A stretch of 5,315 bases of DNA from positions 1 through 5,315 of the forward strand of contig JBCCBN010000186.1 in assembly GCA_039034035.1 (NCBI GenBank), given 5' to 3'. The translations under genes and the position numbers were made by a program. Below the pieces are notes generated by a model that saw only the letters and a program-made list of their open reading frames with translations, was not told the origin of the DNA and searched no databases. How positions within the stretch are numbered: position 1 is the stretch's first letter; each line of letters begins with the position of its first letter. Below, in pieces: positions 1 to 5,315 of this stretch. This DNA is from UBA5336 sp039034035 (GTDB taxonomy: Bacteria; Pseudomonadota; Alphaproteobacteria; Caulobacterales; Hyphomonadaceae).

Positions 1-1994
1 ATCGGCTCCAGCTTGGGGTGCAGGTAGTCCGGTTCTTCGGTCCCCTGCTTGCGCATGTTGTAGGACGGGATGTTGTCCATCGGGCCGGGGCGGTAGAGCG
101 AAATGATCGCGATGACGTCTTCAATGTTTCCGGGCCGCACGCGTTTCAGCGTATCGCGCATGCCCTGGCCTTCAAGCTGGAACACGCCGAGGGTATCGCC
201 CGACGCCATCAGTTCATAAGTCGCCGGATCGTCGAGGCTGTTCCAGGCCGGCGTGACATCGTCGCCATCCCGCCGGATGAATTTCAGAGCCCTGTCGATC
301 ACCGTGAGCGTCTTCAAGCCGAGAAAGTCGAATTTCACCAAGCCGCCGAGCTCGGCCCATTTCATGTTGAACTGGGTCGCCGGCAGTTCAGAGCGGGGAT
401 CATTGTAAAGCGGGACAATTTCCGTCAGCGGCCGGTCGGCGATGACGACACCAGCGGCGTGGGTGCCCGCTGACCGGTAGAGCCCCTCAAGTTGTAGGGC
501 GGTGTCCAGAAGGTCGCCGACCCGGGCATCCTTTTCGATCTCCTCATCGAATTTCGGCTCGTCATCAATCGCTTCCTGGAGCTTGGGCGGATTGGCGGGA
601 TTGAACGGGATGAGCTTGGCCAGACGGTCAACCTGGCCATAGGGCATCTGCATCACCCGGCCCACATCGCGGACCACAGCCTTGGCCTGGAGCGTGCCGA
701 AGGTGATGATCATCGCAACGCTGTCGGCACCATACTTGTCGCGCACATAGCGGATCACCTCGCCGCGGCGCTCCTGGCAGAAATCGATATCGAAATCGGG
801 CATGGAGACCCGTTCAGGGTTCAGGAAGCGCTCGAACAGAAGGTCAAACCGGAGCGGGTCGAGATCGGTGATCAGCAGTGACCAGGCCACCAGCGAGCCG
901 GCGCCAGAGCCCCGTCCCGGCCCGACCGGGATGTCCTGTTCCTTGGCCCATTTGATGAAGTCCGAAACGATGAGGAAATAGCCCGGAAAGCCCATCTTCT
1001 CGATAATACCGAGCTCGTAATCGAGCCGTTCGAAATAGCCCTCGCGCTCGGCATAAAGTGTATCGGCCTCTGCCAGTCGGCTCTCAAGGCCAGCAATCGC
1101 CTGGCGCCGAAGCTCCCTGTCTTCGCCATCCGCCTCATCGCTGAAACTCGGCAGGATCGGCTTGTGGAGTTCGGCCTTCACCGCGCACCGCTGGGCGATC
1201 TCGACCGTGCTGGCGAGCGCCTCGGGGAGGTCTGCGAACAGGACCGCCATCTCCTCGGCGGTTTTCAGGTACTGGCTCGCCTCCACTCGGGGCCGGTCCT
1301 CCTCACCCAGATACCGCCCATTGGCGATACAGATCATCGCATCATTGGCCTCGGCATCTTCCGGTTTCACAAACCGCACATCGTGGGTCGCCACCAGGGG
1401 CAGCCCAGCCTCATAAGCGAGATCGATGAGGACGGGTTCACTCAACCGCTCGGCTTCGGTGCCATGGCGGGTCAGCTCCACATAGCAGCGGCCGGGATAG
1501 GCCTGGGCGAGTTGGTCGAGTGCTGCGCCAGCGTCTTCGCGCTTTCCCTTGGCCGCAAGCTGGCCAACCGCCCCCGCGGCACCGCCCGTCAGCACAATCA
1601 GGCCATCGGTCGCGTCCATCAGATGCGTCTGGTGCAGTTTAGGCACGCCATCATCGGCTTCGAGATAGGCCAGCGATGACAGCGCCATGAGGCGGCGATA
1701 GCCCACATCATTCTGGGCATAGAGCCGAACCTGTGTTGGTACGCTGCGAGGCGCCCCATCGGTGACATCGAACGTGCAACCCATGATCGGCTGGATCCCG
1801 TTCCCCGACAACAGCTCCGAAAACTCCAGGGCTCCAAACAGGCAGTTCTGGTCAGCGACCGATACCGCTGGCATCGCCTGCTCGGTAAGCCAGGAGACAA
1901 GCCCCTTCGGCGTCACCATGCTCTGGAGCAGGGAATAGCTCGATTTCACACCGAGATGGATGAATGACGGCTCGCCCAAATTCCGCACTCCCAT
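1..1994 (-). CDS. dnaE: DNA polymerase III alpha subunit, N-terminal part (3' end beyond the left edge)
   Basis: This is the catalytic subunit of the replicative DNA polymerase III core. The frame is open for 664 codons from ATG 1994 to the left edge, a little over half of a usual DnaE of about 1150 residues. The N-terminal PHP domain covers about residues 10-280 (F-I-H-L-G-V-K-S at 11-18; V-A-D-Q-N-C-L-F-G near 50). The C-family polymerase core follows: GPGRGSGAGSLVAW at about 355-370, PDFDIDF with D400 and D402, and KFDFLGLKTLT with D556. These match E. coli D401, D403 and D555, so the polymerase site is intact. The YRPGPMDNIPSY segment lies near the edge. The PHP metal ligands are degenerate, so proofreading must come from elsewhere, presumably a DnaQ protein. 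The start is uncertain: an in-frame ATG at 2039, directly after an in-frame TGA, would add 15 residues. Neither start has a good Shine-Dalgarno. I prefer 1994 because it leaves only ten residues before the conserved region. Confidence 0.97.
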   Translation of the reverse strand, partial: MGVRNLGEPSFIHLGVKSSYSLLQSMVTPKGLVSWLTEQAMPAVSVADQNCLFGALEFSELLSGNGIQPIMGCTFDVTDGAPRSVPTQVRLYAQNDVGYRRLMALSSLAYLEADDGVPKLHQTHLMDATDGLIVLTGGAAGAVGQLAAKGKREDAGAALDQLAQAYPGRCYVELTRHGTEAERLSEPVLIDLAYEAGLPLVATHDVRFVKPEDAEANDAMICIANGRYLGEEDRPRVEASQYLKTAEEMAVLFADLPEALASTVEIAQRCAVKAELHKPILPSFSDEADGEDRELRRQAIAGLESRLAEADTLYAEREGYFERLDYELGIIEKMGFPGYFLIVSDFIKWAKEQDIPVGPGRGSGAGSLVAWSLLITDLDPLRFDLLFERFLNPERVSMPDFDIDFCQERRGEVIRYVRDKYGADSVAMIITFGTLQAKAVVRDVGRVMQMPYGQVDRLAKLIPFNPANPPKLQEAIDDEPKFDEEIEKDARVGDLLDTALQLEGLYRSAGTHAAGVVIADRPLTEIVPLYNDPRSELPATQFNMKWAELGGLVKFDFLGLKTLTVIDRALKFIRRDGDDVTPAWNSLDDPATYELMASGDTLGVFQLEGQGMRDTLKRVRPGNIEDVIAIISLYRPGPMDNIPSYNMRKQGTEEPDYLHPKLEP

Positions 1995-2116
1995 AGACGC
2001 CGGACCAGTCCATGATTTGTACTGATTCGCGTCCGGCATTCACCGGGCAAGGCTTCGCCCGCGCCGCCAGGATGCGTCCGCCCCCTTGCCCTTGCAAACC
2101 TATCAATCGGCGTGGG
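1995..2116 (-). other. lolD-dnaE intergenic gap / dnaE leader
   Basis: These 122 bases separate the lolD stop from the preferred dnaE start (77 bases if dnaE starts at ATG 2039). The half next to lolD is very GC-rich and holds an inverted repeat. The half next to dnaE is more AT-rich (around 2013-2030). It also has an out-of-frame ATG at 2013. I see no convincing -35/-10 pair: the TTGCCC-like and TACAAA-like hexamers on the minus strand are about 23 bases apart, too far for a sigma-70 promoter. The gap could be a 5' leader, a weak promoter, or plain read-through spacer between lolD and dnaE. Confidence 0.5.
2045..2091. repeat. Perfect 8-bp inverted repeat in the lolD-dnaE gap
   Basis: GGGCAAGG at 2045-2052 is the exact reverse complement of CCTTGCCC at 2084-2091, with 31 GC-rich bases between them. 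The left arm can also form a competing small imperfect hairpin with bases to about 2060 (GGGC...GCCC). In minus-strand RNA this could form a stem just before dnaE. No run of U follows either arm, so it does not look like a standard intrinsic terminator. It may be chance in GC-rich DNA, an attenuating structure, or an mRNA processing or stability element. Confidence 0.4.
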
Positions 2117-2812
2117 CTACTGCGCAGGCATTTCGAACGGGGCAAGGCGACCGTCGCGGAGGGTCAGGACCCTGTCCATATGCTCAATCAGCGCCATATT
2201 ATGGGTCGCGACCAGGACCGCGGCACCCTCGTTCCGCGCCAGCGCGATCAGTGCGCCAAACACGCGCTCGGTGGTTTCAGGATCGAGATTGCCGGTGGGC
2301 TCGTCTGCGATCACCAGGCGGGGATCGTTGGCCAGTGCCCGCGCGATGGCGACCCGTTGCTGTTCTCCGCCCGAGAGCTGCGCGGGCTGGTGGTGGCCTC
2401 GGTCATCGAGCCCCATCGCGCCCAGCAGGATCTCGGCCTTGGCCCGCGCCTCGCCCTGGGCGACTCCGCCGAAGCGCAAGGGCATAGCGATGTTATCAAC
2501 CGCGCTGAATTCCGGAAGCAGATGATGGAACTGGTAGACGAAGCCGAGTTTCTGCCGGCGGAGCGCCGTGCGCTGGCGATCCGACAGGGAGAGGCAATCC
2601 TCACCGTCGAGATAAACTTGACCGCCTTCCGGCTTCTCGAGCAGACCAGCGGTGTGCAGCAGGGTCGACTTGCCCGAGCCGGACGGGCCAACAAGACCGA
2701 CCAGTTCGCCGGCCTGCAGGACAAGATCCGCCCCGCTGAGCACATGCAGCGTCCGCTCCCCGGACCGGTAGGTCCGCTCGATGCCGCGAAGTTCCAGGAC
2801 CGGCGCCATCAT
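2117..2812 (-). CDS. lolD: Lipoprotein-releasing ABC transporter ATP-binding protein LolD
   Basis: The 231-residue product is the cytoplasmic ATPase that drives release of mature lipoproteins from the inner membrane to the carrier LolA, working as a dimer bound to the LolC/E permease. All ABC ATPase motifs are present: Walker A GPSGSGKST (42-50), the Q-loop with Q94, the signature LSGGEQQR (146-153), Walker B LVIADEP (166-172, catalytic E171), the D-loop GNLD (174-177) and the switch histidine H204. The Q-loop context FVYQFHHLLPEFSAVDNIAMP is characteristic of LolD rather than the related MacB or FtsE ATPases, and the length is typical. ATG 2812 overlaps the upstream permease TGA (ATGA) and is followed at once by a second ATG at 2809. 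The frame runs open to an ATG at 2866, but those 18 extra residues lie inside the permease gene and do not resemble a LolD N-terminus. The neighbouring permease gene confirms the assignment. Confidence 0.96.
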   Translation of the reverse strand: MMAPVLELRGIERTYRSGERTLHVLSGADLVLQAGELVGLVGPSGSGKSTLLHTAGLLEKPEGGQVYLDGEDCLSLSDRQRTALRRQKLGFVYQFHHLLPEFSAVDNIAMPLRFGGVAQGEARAKAEILLGAMGLDDRGHHQPAQLSGGEQQRVAIARALANDPRLVIADEPTGNLDPETTERVFGALIALARNEGAAVLVATHNMALIEHMDRVLTLRDGRLAPFEMPAQ

Positions 2813-2820
2813 TCGAACCT
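2807..2820 (-). promoter_or_regulatory. lolC/E stop - lolD start overlap (ATGATG) with weak RBS
   Basis: On the minus strand the end of the permease gene reads GAATGATGG. The TGA at 2811-2809 ends the permease and lies inside the tandem lolD start codons ATG 2812-2810 and ATG 2809-2807. A GAGG stretch several bases upstream, within the last permease codons, could serve as a weak Shine-Dalgarno. This layout is typical of translational coupling, which would keep the permease and its ATPase in a fixed ratio. The sequence alone does not tell which ATG is used; the products would differ by one methionine. Confidence 0.7.
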
Positions 2821-4086
2821 CAACGCTTCGACCGGGTCGAGCTGCGCCGCGCGCCAGGCCGGCCACAGCGTGACCAGAACCGACATGGCCGTCGCCCAGG
2901 TGAAGGTGAAGATCACTTCGGTCCAGTCGAGCCGGGCGGGCAGGCCCTCGAGACCATAGACATCCGGTGGGAACAGGGGCGCGCCCCGAACCCAGCCCAG
3001 AAATGCCTCAATATCAGAAATGTAGGTGACTGTGAGAATACCGAGCACGGTGCCGGTGAGCGCGCCGGCAATGCCGAGAAACCCGCCAATCATCACAAAC
3101 ACCCGCATCATCGAGGCCCGGGACGCGCCGATGGTTCTGAGGATCGCGATATCGCGGGTCTTGTTCTTCACCAGCATGACCACGCCAGTGATGATATTGA
3201 GCGCGGTAATGGTGATCAGAACCAGCATCACCAAGCGCATCATGGAGCGTTCGAGGTTGAGCGCTCCCAGATACGCCCCGCGTTGGCTCTGCCAGTCAAA
3301 CATGTAGAGAAAACCATCGATCCGCTCGCGGATGCTGGCCATGGCGGCGGCGGTCTCTTCAGGGTCATCGAGGCGGATGTCGATGAACTCATACTGGTCA
3401 CGCTTCTTGAAGAAGACCTGTCCCTGCTCCAGCGGCATGAAGATATAGGCCTTGTCGAGCTCCACGCTCCCGGTCTTGAACAGGCCGCCGACTGTATAGG
3501 TCTTTGAACGCGGGGTCGTGCCGAACGGCGAGGCGGTGGTTTCCTGTGAGATCAGCCGGATCCGGTCACCCTCGCCCACCCGGAGGTCTGAGGCCAGGAA
3601 CGCACCCAACAGAATGACATCGCCGCCAAAGCGCCCCTCACCGAAGCCGGCTTCGATTGCGGCCGCGCCGCCATCCTCCAGAAACGGCAGGACGGCCAAC
3701 TCCTCCTGGCTGATCGCCTTGACCAACGCCCCGCCCGAAGACACGCCTTCATGGATCGCCAGCACCTGTTCCTCGATGAACGGATGGGCCGACGCGATGC
3801 CGTCCACAGCCCGAATGCTGGTGACAATTTCGTCGACCTGGCCGGCCGGCAGGTCGCTGACAGCGGCATAGACATGGGGCTGCCCGCCCAGAAGCGCGTC
3901 CAGCAGCGTCGCCCGGAAACCGGCCATGATCGACATGATCGCGATCAACGCCCAGACCGCCAGCGCGATCCCGATGAACGAGATGATAGCGGTGAGCGAC
4001 GCGCCGCCATGCTCGCGCTTAGCCCGGAGATAGCGCCAGGCCAGGCTGCGCTCGACGGCGCCGAAAGGGGAGGACTTGGCGGACAT
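2809..4086 (-). CDS. lolC: Lipoprotein-releasing ABC transporter permease, LolC/LolE family
   Basis: The 425-residue inner-membrane protein is the membrane subunit partnering LolD. It extracts outer-membrane lipoproteins from the inner membrane and hands them to LolA. The layout is that of LolC/LolE: a cytoplasmic N-terminus (SLAWRYLRAKR, 14-24), a first membrane helix at about 31-56, a periplasmic domain of about 225 residues (57-282), then helices at about 283-306, 327-355 and 391-412. The cytoplasmic loop KNKTRDIAILRTIGAS (307-322) matches the family's coupling region contacting the ATPase, and the C-terminus RAAQLDPVEALRFE is a family hallmark. I chose ATG 4086, seven bases after the proS stop; the frame extends to an ATG at 4134, but that lies within proS. 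There is no strong Shine-Dalgarno, so reinitiation after proS is likely. Only one permease gene is present, so the transporter may use two copies of it (the arrangement called LolDF) instead of LolC plus LolE. The symbol lolC is therefore provisional; lolE or lolF would fit as well. Confidence 0.94.
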   Translation of the reverse strand: MSAKSSPFGAVERSLAWRYLRAKREHGGASLTAIISFIGIALAVWALIAIMSIMAGFRATLLDALLGGQPHVYAAVSDLPAGQVDEIVTSIRAVDGIASAHPFIEEQVLAIHEGVSSGGALVKAISQEELAVLPFLEDGGAAAIEAGFGEGRFGGDVILLGAFLASDLRVGEGDRIRLISQETTASPFGTTPRSKTYTVGGLFKTGSVELDKAYIFMPLEQGQVFFKKRDQYEFIDIRLDDPEETAAAMASIRERIDGFLYMFDWQSQRGAYLGALNLERSMMRLVMLVLITITALNIITGVVMLVKNKTRDIAILRTIGASRASMMRVFVMIGGFLGIAGALTGTVLGILTVTYISDIEAFLGWVRGAPLFPPDVYGLEGLPARLDWTEVIFTFTWATAMSVLVTLWPAWRAAQLDPVEALRFE

Positions 4087-4093
4087 GGCCGGG
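4087..4093 (-). other. Seven-base proS - lolC/E junction
   Basis: Only seven GC-rich bases separate the proS TAG (4096-4094) from the permease ATG (4086-4084). They leave no room for a promoter or terminator, which supports co-transcription. The best purine-rich stretch upstream (AGGG) is about 12 bases from the ATG and overlaps the proS end, so translation of the permease probably depends on ribosomes finishing proS. Confidence 0.65.
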
Positions 4094-5315
4094 CTAGACC
4101 CTGGCCTCTGCAATACGAGCCACCGCATCGGCAAGGGCGACTTCAGACTTCTCTCCGCTGGCGCGGTGCTTCAGTTCCACAACCCCCTTCTCCAGTCCCC
4201 GTGGGCCAATCGCGACCTGCCAGGGCAGGCCGATCAGGTCCATTGTGGCGAACTTGCCGCCGGGCCGCTCGTCGCGCTCGTCGTAGAGCACCTCAAGGCC
4301 GGCAGCCTGGAACTGGGTGTAGGCCTCTTCGGCGGCGGTCGCGACGGCCTCGTCCTTCGGCCGCAGGGAGATCAACCCAACATCAAATGGGGCGATTGAG
4401 GCGGGCCAGATGATGCCGCCCTCGTCATTGGAGGCCTCGATGATCGCCGCCACCAGTCGGGATACGCCGATGCCGTAGCTGCCGCCATGGATCTCGCTAT
4501 ATTGGCCATCTGAATTCTGTACCGATGCCCCCATGGGTGCCGAATACTTGGTCCCGAAATAGAAGATGTGCCCCACTTCGATGCCGCGCGCAGACACGCG
4601 CTGGCTTTCCGGCAGCGCATTGAAGGCGGCTTCGTCATGCTTTTCGTCGGTCGCGGCATAGTACCGGGTCCGCTTCTCCATTTCGCCGGCCAGCGCTGCG
4701 GTGTCGCCAAAGTCGAAATCGGCACCCGGAGGCGGCACGTCGAGGATAGCCTTGTCGCAGAACACAGCGCTCTCCCCGCTTTCCGCGAGGACCAGGAATT
4801 CATGGCTGAGATCGCCGCCAATGGGACCAGGATCGGCCGCCATGGGGATCGCGGTAATGCCCAGCCGGTCGAATGTATTTAGGTAGGCTGCGAACATGCG
4901 CTGGTAGGAGATGCGGGCCGCGTCCTGATCCACATCGAAGCTGTAGGCATCCTTCATCAGGAACTCGCGCCCGCGCATGACGCCGAACCGGGGCCGGATC
5001 TCGTCCCGGAACTTCCACTGGGTGTGGTAGAGATTGAGCGGCAGCTGCTTGTAGCTCTTCACGTGCGCCTTGAAGATGTCTGTGATCAGCTCTTCATTGG
5101 TTGGCCCGAACAGCATCTCCCGCTCGTGCCGGTCATGGATGCGCAGCATTTCCGGGCCGTAGGCCTCGTAGCGACCGCTTTCGCGCCAGAGCTCGGCCTG
5201 CTGGATGGTGGCATCAGCATTTCGATGGCGCCGGCCCGGTTCATCTCTTCGCGCACCACCTGATCGATGCGCCGCAGCACCTTGTGGCCCAACGGCAGCC
5301 AGGAATAGATCCCCG
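4094..5315 (-). CDS. proS: Prolyl-tRNA synthetase (5' end beyond the right edge; apparent frameshift near 5209)
   Basis: This class II synthetase charges tRNA-Pro with proline in the cytoplasm. About 406 residues are encoded here, so roughly 35 N-terminal residues of a typical 440-residue protein lie beyond the edge. The motif 1 region (GIYSWLPLGHKVLRR...NRAGAIEMLM) is read from 5313 to 5212. After a one-base shift come QQAELWRESGRY, the ProRS loop GPTNEE (about 5090-5106), motif 2 (FRDE...RPRFGVMRGREFLMKDAYSF, about 5013-4937), motif 3 GGSYGIGVSR (about 4486-4457) and the C-terminal anticodon-binding domain (about 4393-4100, with DERDERPGGKF). Only about 60 residues stand where E. coli ProRS has its roughly 180-residue editing insertion, as in alphaproteobacterial enzymes. 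The ATG at 5149 is internal, inside a conserved block, and is not the true start. The rest of the frame is intact and highly conserved, so a sequencing or assembly error in an essential gene is likelier than a true pseudogene. Confidence 0.95.
   Translation of the reverse strand, partial: GDLFLAAVGPQGAAAHRSGGARRDEPGRRHRNADATIQQAELWRESGRYEAYGPEMLRIHDRHEREMLFGPTNEELITDIFKAHVKSYKQLPLNLYHTQWKFRDEIRPRFGVMRGREFLMKDAYSFDVDQDAARISYQRMFAAYLNTFDRLGITAIPMAADPGPIGGDLSHEFLVLAESGESAVFCDKAILDVPPPGADFDFGDTAALAGEMEKRTRYYAATDEKHDEAAFNALPESQRVSARGIEVGHIFYFGTKYSAPMGASVQNSDGQYSEIHGGSYGIGVSRLVAAIIEASNDEGGIIWPASIAPFDVGLISLRPKDEAVATAAEEAYTQFQAAGLEVLYDERDERPGGKFATMDLIGLPWQVAIGPRGLEKGVVELKHRASGEKSEVALADAVARIAEARV
5207..5212 (-). 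other. proS: Apparent one-base deletion (frameshift) in proS
   Basis: On the minus strand the gene reads ATG CTG ATG CC|ACC ATC CAG CAG, where the family has M-L-M-P-T-I-Q-Q. The proline codon has lost one base between 5210 and 5209. Upstream of this point the protein matches ProRS in one frame; downstream it matches in the next frame, with no residues missing. Read literally, the first frame runs on into unrelated sequence and ends at a TGA at 5088-5086, which would give a truncated, inactive product. If the lost base was a C, this is a contraction of a C run, a common sequencing error. Confidence 0.88.

Noticed and set aside
18..473. Plus-strand open frame of 151 codons near the left edge
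   Set aside because: It is entirely antisense to the conserved polymerase core of dnaE, with no independent evidence for a gene.
1164..1679. Plus-strand open frame of 171 codons antisense to dnaE
   Set aside because: It is opposite the conserved PHP and pre-palm region of dnaE and has no recognisable protein features; it is a shadow frame.
2045..2091. Rho-independent terminator after lolD
   Set aside because: The arms are 31 bases apart and no T-run follows on the minus strand, so it lacks the features of an intrinsic terminator.
1852..2145. Minus-strand open frame of 97 codons across the lolD-dnaE gap
   Set aside because: It overlaps the real dnaE start in another frame and the end of lolD, and has no recognisable motif; dnaE homology is in the other frame.
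2012..2959. Long plus-strand open frame of 315 codons antisense to lolD
   Set aside because: It lies opposite lolD, the end of lolC/E and the intergenic gap. Its translation shows no recognisable motif, and it is explained by high-GC codon bias in the real genes on the other strand.
3751..4413. Plus-strand open frame of 220 codons spanning the proS/lolC junction
   Set aside because: It is antisense to two recognised genes, and its product is an arginine- and proline-rich low-complexity sequence typical of GC-rich shadow frames.
4094..5149. ATG 5149 as the true start of proS
   Set aside because: Conserved ProRS sequence (QQAELWRESGRYEAYGPE) continues upstream in the same frame, and motif 1 is found beyond the frameshift, so this methionine is internal.
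5086..5292. Separate 68-codon minus-strand gene
   Set aside because: Its first 27 residues (5292-5212) are the ProRS motif 1 region and the rest is out-of-frame sequence after the deletion. It is a fragment of proS, not a gene.

Overview
The window is a compact, high-GC chromosomal segment of a Gram-negative bacterium, almost certainly an alphaproteobacterium. The pointers are the gene order proS - lolC/E - lolD - dnaE, a short prolyl-tRNA synthetase without the large editing insertion, a single LolC/E-type permease, and strong G/C preference at third codon positions. I cannot name the genus; a relative of the Caulobacterales, Maricaulales or Rhodobacterales is plausible.

All four genes lie on the minus strand, so transcription runs from right to left. 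From the right edge: (1) proS, prolyl-tRNA synthetase, about 5315 to 4094, lacking roughly its first 35 residues beyond the edge and carrying an apparent one-base deletion at 5209/5210. (2) lolC/E, the membrane subunit of the lipoprotein-releasing ABC transporter, 4086 to 2809, seven bases after proS. (3) lolD, the ATPase of the same transporter, 2812 to 2117, whose start overlaps the lolC/E stop by four bases. (4) After a gap of about 120 bases, dnaE, the replicative DNA polymerase III alpha subunit, from 1994 off the left edge. About 664 codons of dnaE are present, covering the PHP domain, the palm with all three catalytic aspartates and part of the fingers.

The two lol genes make one machine: LolD hydrolyses ATP on the cytoplasmic face and the permease extracts mature lipoproteins from the inner membrane and passes them to LolA in the periplasm. 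proS and dnaE serve translation and replication. The group looks like a housekeeping cluster rather than a pathway, with proS-lolC/E-lolD packed as an operon and dnaE perhaps reading through from it.

I found no RNA gene, mobile element, CRISPR array or phage trace, and no convincing new system. The observations most worth checking are the proS frameshift, the loss of the metal-binding histidines in the DnaE PHP domain, and an inverted repeat in the lolD-dnaE gap. The many open frames on the plus strand are antisense shadows of these conserved genes.
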